Source of the DNA: Methylococcales bacterium
GTDB taxonomy: Bacteria > Pseudomonadota > Gammaproteobacteria > Methylococcales > Methylomonadaceae
NCBI GenBank assembly: GCA_026399075.1
Contig: JAPLRR010000090.1
Coordinates: 1 to 64,000 of the forward strand
Reading direction: 5' to 3'
Length of the DNA stretch: 64,000 bases
Position numbers and translations under genes: made by a program
Notes under the pieces: model-generated
What the model saw: the letters and a program-made list of their open reading frames with translations, nothing else
Told to the model about the DNA's origin: nothing
Databases searched by the model: none
Part shown: piece by piece, positions 18,290 through 26,355 of the stretch
Position numbering within the stretch: the stretch's first letter is position 1
Layout: every line of letters starts with the position of its first letter

Positions 18290-19299
18290 TTTGATAAATC
18301 CGGTTGGGTGGCTGTATGGACAAACATCACATTGACCATCACGATGACTATGCCCGCAATCACTAAGGCTTGCAACAGCGAAAACCCGACGGCGCGGACG
18401 ATGGCGGCTTGCATTTGGGTTTGGTAGGTCTCGAACTCCTGGGTGGCGATGATTGCGCCGATATTGATGCCTTTGTAGTCCAGCAAGGGCACGGTGACTA
18501 TGCCATAATGCAGGCCAGCGACAGTTTTTAGTTCCGTTTTGACATCGCTTGCCTGGGTCAAAATCTCTGGTGCCACTAAGGGTTTTATTTGCTTCCAGTC
18601 AGTCGCCCCGATATTTTGGAAGCCAGCGATAATCCGCTCGGCATCGGCTTTGGGGAGCAAGGTGGCAATGCGGGTCAATAGGTCGTTATCGACAAAAACG
18701 CCCAATTCAAAACCGGTATTCTTTTTTACATTGTTCAATAGGGTCATAAAGCTCATACCGACCTCAAAAGTGCCTAGGTAACCCTGCTCATCTTTGATGA
18801 TGTCTATTGCGCGCATACTGACACCCTCACGCCCGATTTCAACGCCTTTGCGCGATTCATGGTCTTTGTTGGCGCTTACCACCATTTCACGGAAGCCGCT
18901 CAAATCATCACCATGCCCCGCTTCTGGCGCATAGATCCGCAAGTACGATGTTGCCGGCGCAACATGGAACTGGGCATCAATCACCCCAAAGCGATCCCGC
19001 TGGACCACGTAGACGGGTAACACCCTATCCAGCATCCGTTCACGGTTACCCGCACGGAAAGCTTCTTGGACGGAAGGTAAGTTGACCGCTATGGATGCCC
19101 GTGCGGCGGCTTTGGTCAGTTGTTCTTGGAGATCATTTTGGATCAGCGTAGCGACCAGTTGTAGCTCGCGATGCTTACAGGCTTCCAATAGCGCATGGTG
19201 GCTGGATATGGAAGCGTAAGCGGAAATGGCCGCCATCAACAAAGTGGCTGGAATAACGGCCAGCAGCACTTTTCGGCGCTTTGATAACAATGTTTTCAT
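18286..19299 (-). CDS. Membrane-tethered Cache-domain sensor without a signalling domain
   Basis: Length 337 aa. One membrane helix at residues 11-31, a periplasmic region of about 260 residues, and a second helix at about 300-327 followed by only ten cytoplasmic residues. The periplasmic part has the Cache layout seen in chemoreceptors and kinases: a long helix after the first membrane segment, LPSVQEAFRAGNRERML, a central strand block with FHVAPATSYLRIY, GVSMRAIDIIKD and LGTFEVGMSFMTLL. Normally a HAMP, kinase or chemoreceptor module follows; none is present. It is the first gene of a two-gene unit with the ligand-gated channel (4-bp overlap), so it probably acts on, or together with, that channel. 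AGG lies 9 bases before the ATG. Confidence 0.8.
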   Translation of the reverse strand: MKTLLSKRRKVLLAVIPATLLMAAISAYASISSHHALLEACKHRELQLVATLIQNDLQEQLTKAAARASIAVNLPSVQEAFRAGNRERMLDRVLPVYVVQRDRFGVIDAQFHVAPATSYLRIYAPEAGHGDDLSGFREMVVSANKDHESRKGVEIGREGVSMRAIDIIKDEQGYLGTFEVGMSFMTLLNNVKKNTGFELGVFVDNDLLTRIATLLPKADAERIIAGFQNIGATDWKQIKPLVAPEILTQASDVKTELKTVAGLHYGIVTVPLLDYKGINIGAIIATQEFETYQTQMQAAIVRAVGFSLLQALVIAGIVIVMVNVMFVHTATQPDLSK

Positions 19300-19496
19300 G
19301 GGTGGCCTGTTGGGTTTTTATAAGCGAAATTGGCTTAACTATACCGTAATCAGGTTGATTATTATAGGTGGGTGGAGGGGGCTTGCGGTTTGATAGTTAC
19401 CCGCTAAGTGGGGTTTTGTCGGTGTGGCTTAAGCCGCACACTTTGCAGTTGCCCTACACAAGTCAAAAAGGGTCTTCTTTCTTGCTGAAACGCTAT

Positions 19497-19665
19497 TTAT
19501 ATCTCCCTCTCCCCAACCCTCTCCCTAAGGGAGAGGGAGTTGATGCACGTTATAACTCAATAGGTTTATTATCTTAATACCAGAGTAAACTTATATCTCC
19601 CTCTCCCCAACCCTCTCCCTAAGGGAGAGGGAGTTGATGCACGTTATAACTCAATGTGTTTATTA
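19497..19665. repeat. Two direct copies of a CCCTCTCCC palindromic repeat, 94-bp spacing
   Basis: Copies start at 19497 and 19591. Each contains the palindrome CTCCCTCTCCC ... GGGAGAGGGAG followed by TTGATGCACGTTATAACTCAAT and a GTTTATTA end. The copies are almost identical, so this is a recent tandem duplication. They lie between the Cache gene start and the 3' end of the ligase gene; the hairpins could act as terminators. No other gene is seen in 19300-19690. Confidence 0.75.
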
Positions 19666-19690
19666 TAGATTAGATAGCTTTGCCCCTCTG

Positions 19691-22372
19691 TTATTGCCGC
19701 AAATCCTTAACCACCCTGACCACTTCATGGTCGTCGGCTATGGATTCTATGCTAAAGCCCAGCTTTTTCACCAGCGACAACATGGGTTTGTTGACCACCA
19801 GCACTTCGCCTTCAAAAAATGACATGCCTTTGGATTTGGCGGTTTGCATGAGGGTTCTCATTAGTTTAGTGCCTATGCCCAAGCAATGGCAGTCATCGGC
19901 GACCACCAGGGCAAACTCCACTGAATTGCCGTCCGGGTTCATCATATAGCGGCCCACACCCAGTTCACCCGGCATATTGTGGTCTTCGGTGACGGCGACA
20001 AAGGCCATTTCCCGGTCATAATCGATTTGGGTAAAGCGGACGATCATTTCCGGGGTCAATTCTTGCAAGGCTTGCATATAACGGAAATATTTAGTGCGCT
20101 CTGAGAGGCGATGGACAAAATCTTTTTCCATCACCGCGTCTTCCGGGCGTATGGGCCGGATGGTGATGTTGACACCGTTGCTGAGCTGGTAATGTTCGAT
20201 TAACTCATGCGGATACGGATGGATGGCCATGTGCGCATAACGGGTCAATTGGTGTGATAGCTCGGCTTTGATGCGGGCATCTACGGCCATGACGCCGTGG
20301 GCATCGACGATCAGCGGGTTGATGTCCAGCTCCAAGATTTCTGGCAGCTCACTGACCATGGTGGATAGGTTCAGCAACACATCAATCAGGGCTTTGGTGT
20401 TGGCGGGCGGCAATTGCCGGAAGGCGGCCAGATATTTGGCGGCCTTGGTTTTGGCAAGCATTTGTTCGACCATATAGGCGTTCAGCGGGGGTACGGCGAC
20501 GACGCTGTCTTGTAAGATCTCGACCATGGTGCCACCTAAACCGACGCTGATGGCCGGGCCAAACACGGGGTCACGGATCACGCCGACCATCAGTTCCCGG
20601 CCACTGGTGCTGCGGTACATGGGTTCAACGGTCATGCCGACTTCGGTTATTTCTGGGTGCGCCAGTTTAATGGCCGCTTCCATTTCCGTGTAATGGCGGG
20701 AGATTTCTTGGACGCTGTTAATGTTTAACCTAACCCCGCCAATGTCGGATTTGTGGCTAAATTCGGCCATGTTGATTTTTAGCACCACCGGAAAGCGCAA
20801 GGTTTCGGCGGCGATCATGGCATCTTTGGCGCTGCCGACTTTGATGGTTTGGGTAACCGGGATATGAAATGCCGCCAGTATGGCTTTTGATTCTTGGGCG
20901 GTCAGCACTTGGCGACCTTCGGACAATACCCGTTCTATGATCAGCCGTGCACCTTCCACATCCGGTTTGGCCATTTCATCACTCGGCGAGGGGATTTGTT
21001 TGAGCAGGATTTGGTTTTGGGTATAGTTGGCCAAAAAGGCAAAGGCATCAACAGCGGTTTCTGGGGTGTTGAAATGCGCGATTTTGCTGTTGGCAAACAG
21101 GTTGCGGCCTTCCTGCACCCTAGCGCCGCCTGTCCAGGAGGCCAGCACCGGCTTGTTGCTGGCTTTGGCACCATCAATAATGGCCGTTGCCACTAGTGTG
21201 GGGTTGGTCATGGCTTGTGGTGTCAAGATGACCAGCACACCGTCGATATTGTCGTCGGCAAGGCAGATCGACAAGGCATTTTGGTAGCGCTCAGACGTGG
21301 CATCGCCCAAAATGTCAATCGGGTTGGCATGGGACCAATGCACGGGCAGCACAGCATTTAAGGCTTCTATGCTGGCGGGGGTGAGTTCTGCCATGGTGAC
21401 CCCGACATCTTCTGCGCGGTCGGTGCTCATCACCCCTGGGCCGCCAGCATTGGTGATGATGGCCAAGCGGTCATTGTTGACCACATAGTTATTGGCCAAG
21501 ACTCGGGCGGCGGAAAATAATTCCATAATGCTGTAGGCCCGGACAACGCCAGCCCTTGCAATGGCGGCATCAAACACTTTGTCGCCGCCGACCATGGCCC
21601 CAGTGTGGGACATTGCGGCTTTACAACCGGCTTCATGGCGGCCAGATTTGATTAAGATCACGGGCTTTAAGCGGGCGGCGGCCTTCAGTCCGCTTAAAAA
21701 CCGCCGGGCATCGCGTATGCCTTCAACGTACATTAATATCCCTGTGGTTTTGCTGTCGGTGGCCAAATAATCCAGCACCTCGCCAAAATCTATATCCGCT
21801 GCACCGCCCATGGATACGACAGTTGAAAAGCCAATGCCCTGCACTTTGGCCCAGTCTAAAATGGCCGTGCAAACAGCGCCAGACTGGGATAGCAGCGCCA
21901 AACTACCATCTTTGACCGTACCGTCGCCAAAGGTGGCATTAAGCTGGCCGCTAGGACGGATAACGCCTAAACAGTTGGGGCCGATGATGCGGATGTTGTA
22001 GCGGCGGGCTATGTCCAGCACCTCTTGTTGTAGGCGTTTGCCTTCTGCGCCCAGTTCACCAAAACCCGCGCTAATGATAATGACGGAGCTTACGCCTTTT
22101 TCACCACATTGGCGGACTATGCCGGGGACGCTGGGGGCGGGTGTGGCAATCACCACCAGCTCCAAGTCTTCTGGAACGGCCTGTAAATCAGGGTAGGCTT
22201 TTAGCCCTAGCAATTGTTCACGTTTGTTGTTGACCGGATACAGGCCGCCAGTAAAGCCCGCTTCCTGCATATTCAGCAATAATCGATAGCCCACGCTGTC
22301 TTCGCGCTCTGATGCGCCAACAATGGCGACGGTTTTCGGGGTAAAAAATCGGTTTAAATAATGTGGTCCCAT
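19691..22372 (-). CDS. Acetyl-CoA ligase (ADP-forming)-like / GNAT fusion, Pat (YfiQ)-type lysine acetyltransferase
   Basis: About 893 aa. The N-terminal CoA-binding Rossmann domain begins with TPKTVAIVGAS, then come a succinyl-CoA-ligase-like flavodoxin domain (IRIIGPNCLGVIRPSG), a central ligase region with the SHTGAMVGGDKVFDAA His motif, an ATP-grasp domain (LRFPVVLKINMAEFSHKSDIGG), and a C-terminal GNAT domain (DDCHCLGIGTKLMRTLMQTA, acetyl-CoA loop). Enzymes of this architecture acetylate lysines of acetyl-CoA synthetase and other proteins; the ligase half usually serves as an acetyl-CoA sensor. The SHTG His is present, so ligase activity is not excluded. I prefer the ATG at 22372 (GGAG 5 bases upstream and homologue-like start) over an in-frame ATG at 22417. 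Confidence 0.9.
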   Translation of the reverse strand: MGPHYLNRFFTPKTVAIVGASEREDSVGYRLLLNMQEAGFTGGLYPVNNKREQLLGLKAYPDLQAVPEDLELVVIATPAPSVPGIVRQCGEKGVSSVIIISAGFGELGAEGKRLQQEVLDIARRYNIRIIGPNCLGVIRPSGQLNATFGDGTVKDGSLALLSQSGAVCTAILDWAKVQGIGFSTVVSMGGAADIDFGEVLDYLATDSKTTGILMYVEGIRDARRFLSGLKAAARLKPVILIKSGRHEAGCKAAMSHTGAMVGGDKVFDAAIARAGVVRAYSIMELFSAARVLANNYVVNNDRLAIITNAGGPGVMSTDRAEDVGVTMAELTPASIEALNAVLPVHWSHANPIDILGDATSERYQNALSICLADDNIDGVLVILTPQAMTNPTLVATAIIDGAKASNKPVLASWTGGARVQEGRNLFANSKIAHFNTPETAVDAFAFLANYTQNQILLKQIPSPSDEMAKPDVEGARLIIERVLSEGRQVLTAQESKAILAAFHIPVTQTIKVGSAKDAMIAAETLRFPVVLKINMAEFSHKSDIGGVRLNINSVQEISRHYTEMEAAIKLAHPEITEVGMTVEPMYRSTSGRELMVGVIRDPVFGPAISVGLGGTMVEILQDSVVAVPPLNAYMVEQMLAKTKAAKYLAAFRQLPPANTKALIDVLLNLSTMVSELPEILELDINPLIVDAHGVMAVDARIKAELSHQLTRYAHMAIHPYPHELIEHYQLSNGVNITIRPIRPEDAVMEKDFVHRLSERTKYFRYMQALQELTPEMIVRFTQIDYDREMAFVAVTEDHNMPGELGVGRYMMNPDGNSVEFALVVADDCHCLGIGTKLMRTLMQTAKSKGMSFFEGEVLVVNKPMLSLVKKLGFSIESIADDHEVVRVVKDLRQ

Positions 22373-22432
22373 TGGGGCTCCAGGGTAAAGTTGGTTGGGG
22401 ATATTGTAACTTCTCATTAGTGACAGGATAAA

Positions 22433-22463
22433 GACCAGCGAGGTTTATAAAACCTCGCTGGTC
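22433..22463. repeat. Perfect palindrome related to the 13339-13369 element
   Basis: GACCAGCGAGGTTT-TAT-AAAACCTCGCTGGTC forms a near-perfect hairpin just upstream of the ligase/GNAT gene. It shares CGAGGTT/AACCTCG with the palindrome at 13339-13369, while the outer bases differ but still pair. The rest of 22373-22664 has no gene. Confidence 0.6.
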
Positions 22464-22664
22464 TGTTTCTATTGCGGGATATTAAGCCAAACAATAAGAG
22501 GGCGATTGGGTAATAATCAAGTGGGGATTCTCAGCCGCCTATTGTAAGGCATCAGTTGACATTAAAGAACTGGTATCGGATTTTAGTAGTGTGGGGGTTA
22601 TTTCGGAAAGGTAAGCTTGACCATTACACACAGGCATAGGCTAGGCATTTAAGCTAGAAGCCCC

Positions 22665-23801
22665 TTATTTTTTAAACGGCAAATAGGTGCTGGCATCTTG
22701 TTTATAGTGCTGTACGGCCAGTTGTTCCCGTGCTAAAAATTGGGCGATGGCTTTGGCAAACTGTGGCTCTTTAATCCAGTGTGCTGAATAGGTGGTGACG
22801 GGCTCAAAACCACGGGCAATTTTATGTTCCCCTTGGGCACCCGAATCAAACCTCGCCAAGCCATGGGCGATGCAATAGTCCAGCCCTTGGTAATAGCAGG
22901 CTTCAAAATGCAGGCTGTGATAGTCGTCATAACAGCCCCAGTAACGGCCATATAATGTGTCGTTACCGATAAAACTCAGCGCTGCGCCAACATATTGTTG
23001 GTCTTTAACTGCCAACACCAGCAGTATATGCCCGCCCATCGTGGCCGCTATTTGTAAAAAAAACGCCAAATTTAAATACGGTTGTGCGCCCCTTTTTAAA
23101 TAAGTCAGGCTATAAAACTGAAAAAACACCTGCCATTGTTCGGCAGTTACGTCAGTGCCGTTAATGTGCAGCAGCGTAATGCCTTGTTCACTGACCCGAC
23201 GGCGTTCGCGCTTGACCATCTTGCGTTTGCTGGCGGTTAGGGTTTGCAAAAAATCATCAAAGTCCCGGTAGCCCCGGTTAAACCACTGGAATTGCACACC
23301 CTCACGCAGACTCAATCCCAAGTCTTGTAAATGGATGGATTGAGGCAGGGTGGGGAATAAACAATGCCAGGAAGAAACACCCTGTTGCGCTGACAGCTGT
23401 TTGACCGCCGCCACCAATAAGCCAATGACTGCTGTCGGGTCTAGCGCCCCGTCTATGGCTATACGCGGGCCTTGGCAAGGGCTTAGCGGGATGGCGGTCA
23501 GGTATTTTGGGTAATAAGCCCTGCCGTTCTGTTGGTAGGCCGCTGCCCATTGGTGGTCGAACACATATTCACCATAAGAATGGTGTTTGCGGTACAAGGG
23601 CATGAAGGCCACTAGCTTTCCATCGTCCAACACCAACAAATGTGCCGCCTCCCAGCCAGTTTGGCGGCAAACTGAGGTACTTTGCTCCAAGGCCAATAAA
23701 AACTCATGGCGTAAAAACGGATAGCCATCAGCGCAAAGACGGTTCCAATCTGCGCTGTCAACCTCGGTCATGCTTTGGATTTGTTTGATGTCCATGGCCA
23801 T
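22665..23801 (-). CDS. DUF482-family GNAT-like acyltransferase
   Basis: About 378 aa. Recognisable stretches are PFLRHEFLLALEQS near the N-terminus, DGKLVAFMPLYRKHHSYGEYVFDHQWA, the KYLTAIPLSPCQGPRI loop, SKRKMVKRERRRV, and the C-terminal RYWGCYDDYHSLHFEACYYQGLDYCI followed by GEHKIARGFEPV. These are typical of the DUF482 family, a FemAB-like double GNAT fold sometimes annotated as peptidoglycan-recognition or acyltransferase proteins. The substrate is unknown. An in-frame TTG lies 15 bases further upstream with GAGG close by; I chose the ATG but the TTG cannot be excluded. Confidence 0.85.
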   Translation of the reverse strand: MAMDIKQIQSMTEVDSADWNRLCADGYPFLRHEFLLALEQSTSVCRQTGWEAAHLLVLDDGKLVAFMPLYRKHHSYGEYVFDHQWAAAYQQNGRAYYPKYLTAIPLSPCQGPRIAIDGALDPTAVIGLLVAAVKQLSAQQGVSSWHCLFPTLPQSIHLQDLGLSLREGVQFQWFNRGYRDFDDFLQTLTASKRKMVKRERRRVSEQGITLLHINGTDVTAEQWQVFFQFYSLTYLKRGAQPYLNLAFFLQIAATMGGHILLVLAVKDQQYVGAALSFIGNDTLYGRYWGCYDDYHSLHFEACYYQGLDYCIAHGLARFDSGAQGEHKIARGFEPVTTYSAHWIKEPQFAKAIAQFLAREQLAVQHYKQDASTYLPFKK

Positions 23802-24056
23802 AAACGGAAAATTCAAAGCCTCAGGATACCATTATTAATAGTGATTAAGCATTAAGCACGTCACTGTTTTGTGTTTGACTAGGGCTGACTTGCTGGGTGG
23901 GCAACTTCTACCTAATCGTTGGAACGGCTGAAGCTGCGTCAACCGCAGGATAAATTGTTATTGGCTTTAGCATATCGGGTAAAATGACGGCGTTTTGGAT
24001 GAGTCCTACCGTTTACAACTATCAAATGCGTTTACAACTAAATTAAGGGGTTGATC

Positions 24057-24419
24057 ATGTTACAAAGAATGCTTATTGCCATGATAATGATGGCTGCCAC
24101 AGTTTCTACCAGCACCGCCGGGACTATCGCAAAAGGGGCGTGGTCACCAACGGCGTGCGGCAGCAAACCCATGGTGCCAATCGTCGACCAAGCCAGTGTT
24201 GATGCCTATAACAAAAGCGTCAAGGCCATCAATGAATGGCAACAAAAAGCCAATGCCTATAACACCTGCATGATCAATGAAGCCAATGCCGACAATGCCC
24301 TGATTTCCAGAACCGCCAATGATGAACAAAACCAATTGCGGGTCGTAAGGGATAAGCTGCAAATTGACACAGACGCCGCCAAGGCAAAGTTGGATGCAAA
24401 ATTGACGCCTGGTGGATAG
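24057..24419 (+). CDS. Small secreted protein of unknown function
   Basis: Length 120 aa. The ATG at 24057 has AAGGGG about 7 bases upstream. Residues 1-22 are a signal peptide (AMIMMAATVSTSTA then cleavage). The mature part has two cysteines (near residues 36 and 74) that could form a disulfide, a VDAYNKSVKAINEWQQKANAY helix and a charged helix ending in LDAKLTPGG. The helical layout with Asn/Tyr repeats recalls small periplasmic proteins often labelled hypothetical; I do not recognise a family. A strong terminator follows. Confidence 0.7.
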   Translation: MLQRMLIAMIMMAATVSTSTAGTIAKGAWSPTACGSKPMVPIVDQASVDAYNKSVKAINEWQQKANAYNTCMINEANADNALISRTANDEQNQLRVVRDKLQIDTDAAKAKLDAKLTPGG

Positions 24420-24487
24420 GGCTATGGGTAGCAAGCTAAAGTTGTGGTCCTAAAACGAAACCCTAGGCGGTAAAACGGCATGACCAT

Positions 24488-24531
24488 GGGAGAGATAACA
24501 GGCACTCCTGTTATTCCCTCCCGATCTTTTT
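24488..24531 (+). terminator. Rho-independent terminator after the small secreted protein
   Basis: Stem GGGAGAGATAACAGG (24488-24502) with CCTGTTATTCCCTCCC (24507-24522), a 4-base loop, then GATC and TTTTT. It overlaps the end of the convergent SEC-C gene. The T-run is only on this side. Confidence 0.8.
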
Positions 24532-25429
24532 AGCCGTTTAAACAGCATTTTTTATATTTTTTGCCGCTACCGCAAAAACAAGGGTCGTTACGTCCCAGTT
24601 TGATTTTTGTTGGGGCCTTATCGTAAGCAATGCTAGGAACCGTTGATGGGGGAGTATAGACAGGCTGATCGGGATGAAAGCAAGCCCACCATTCGATATC
24701 TGTAATGGCATTATCAATATAGCGGTAATGCTTATCGTTTTTCAATTGAGCCAAAGCTGACTCTTTCCCCATTCGCATCGTGTTATTAATATCCTCTTCA
24801 TCAATCATAAACGTGTCTATAAGCTCATATTTGAAACATACAGCTAATACATCATACAACTCACCTGGGTAAATTTTATCGCAGCAACACGCTAAATACG
24901 TCAATAAATAATCGTCTTCTTCCTGTTCAAAATGATCTTTAATTAGTGTGCTGAAATAACGGATAAGCGCATGTCGCGGCAATTGGTCTTCGTTATAGAG
25001 CACAACAAGTGCCTCTAAAGCTGCGCCGCGTACATATTCGTTGATGTTGGAATTTTCAATTAGCTGTTTGATCAAGCTGAGATCGCCATGGCAAACCGAC
25101 GCTAAAATACGCTGTAAATCTTCTGTGACAATATCACCCGTCGCATCCAATGCCTCAATCTCTGTGCCTAGTTGAGAAAAATAGTGCACAATCGGGGGGT
25201 AAGCACGATTTTCCTTAAATTGTGCCAGCAGATATAAGGCATAGGTAAACCCCCAGCTATCGGGATCGTCATCATCAATGAGCTGCGGATTAGTGGCAAT
25301 GCGTCCCACGATGTCGAGTAAATGCGGCGTAATGGCTTCTTGTTGCAAAATCGCGGCTTGCAGTGCTTCACGCGGAAAAAACGTGTAATCATCAGTTTTT
25401 AAGTGAGTTAAAATTTCTTCTATCGTCAT
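24530..25429 (-). CDS. DUF1186-like protein with C-terminal SEC-C zinc motif
   Basis: Length 299 aa. The body is alpha-helical and HEAT-like (YFSQLGTEIEALDATGDI, ASVCHGDLSLIKQLIENS, VRGAALEALVVLY), matching DUF1186. The last 25 residues hold RNDPCFCGSGKKYKKCCL, the SEC-C zinc-binding motif (C-x-C-x8-CC) first seen in SecA. SEC-C proteins often occur in unknown or stress- and defence-related contexts. The function is unknown. The ATG at 25429 is used; a TTG 12 bases upstream is an alternative. Base composition is more AT-rich than the core genes. Three composite repeat units start 100 bp upstream. Confidence 0.8.
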   Translation of the reverse strand: MTIEEILTHLKTDDYTFFPREALQAAILQQEAITPHLLDIVGRIATNPQLIDDDDPDSWGFTYALYLLAQFKENRAYPPIVHYFSQLGTEIEALDATGDIVTEDLQRILASVCHGDLSLIKQLIENSNINEYVRGAALEALVVLYNEDQLPRHALIRYFSTLIKDHFEQEEDDYLLTYLACCCDKIYPGELYDVLAVCFKYELIDTFMIDEEDINNTMRMGKESALAQLKNDKHYRYIDNAITDIEWWACFHPDQPVYTPPSTVPSIAYDKAPTKIKLGRNDPCFCGSGKKYKKCCLNG

Positions 25430-25531
25430 AATGGGTAACAAGGTTGGGATAATAAATTTTCTTGATTTTGTTGTCTTCGTTTTCTAGCTTAAGTGGATTT
25501 TTGCGGTTGTGGCCCGACAATACCGTAGGCC

Positions 25532-26330
25532 GAAATAAGGCAGTTTGAACGTGAGTGAAAACAACTGCCGTTTCCGGCCCAATGCGCACCCGCTGCATCT
25601 AAACGTAGTCTTTCGTTTTCGCTCAAAGCGGCATGTTCCGGCCAGCTGAGCTGGAGTGCAATGGCTTTAGACATTGCCGTGCCGCCCCGTAAAACGTCTA
25701 AAGCCGTTTTACTCCAAGTGTTCTGGCAATGGCGGCGGGGTTTTGGCACATAATTCAGTACTGGAATAAGGCAGTTTGAACGTGAGTGAAAACTGCCGTT
25801 TCCGGTCCAATGCGCACCCGCTGCATCTAAACGTAGTCTTTCGTTTTCGCTCAAAGTGGCTTGTTCCGGCCAACTGAACTGGAGTGCAATGGCTTTAGAC
25901 ATTGCCGTGCCGCCCCGTAAAACGTCTAAAGCCGTTTTACTCCAAGTGTTCTGGCAATGGCGGCGGGGTTTTGGCACATAATTCAGTACTGTAATAAGGC
26001 GGTTTGAATGGGAGTGAAAACTGACGTTTCCGGCCCAATGCGCACCCGCTGCGCTGGAAACGCCGCCTTTCGTTTTCGCTCAAAGCGGCTTGTTCCGGCC
26101 AGCTGAGCTGGAGTGCAATGGCTTTAGACATTGCCGTGCCGCCCCGTAAAACGTCTAAAGCCGTTTTACTCCAAGTGTTCTGGCTATGGCGGCGGGTTAT
26201 GGCACATAATTCAGTACCAGAATAAGGCAATTGATCGGGAGTGAAAACTGCCGTTTCATGTACACCGCACTTCTGGTATGCCGGAAACACCGCTTTTCGC
26301 TCCCGCTCAAAGCGGCTTATTCCGACCAGA
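25532..26330. repeat. Tandem array of composite REPIN-like units, about 230-bp period
   Basis: Three full units and one partial unit. The motif CAGTTTGAA and its equivalents fall at 25541, 25772, 26001 and 26228 (spacings 231, 229, 227). Each full unit consists of a family-A inverted pair (left hairpin GGCAGTTT/AAACTGCC, right hairpin GCCGC..TTT/AAAGCGGC, bounded by GGAATAAG and TTGTTCC), then a family-B element (25652-25716, 25880-25944, 26109-26173), then a GTGTTCTGG...GGCACATAATTCAGTAC spacer. The last unit lacks family B. The open frames across the array on the minus strand are artefacts of the repeat. Confidence 0.88.
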
Positions 26331-26355
26331 ACTATCGGTGTATCCGGTTTACTCG

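Noticed and set aside
25489-26290. Minus-strand open frames with repeated KTALDVLRGGTAMSKAIALQ
   Set aside because: They are translations of the family-A/B repeats, repeated unit by unit, with no start signals.
25532-26330. CRISPR array
   Set aside because: Units are 230 bp with identical content and no unique spacers; no cas genes are in the window.
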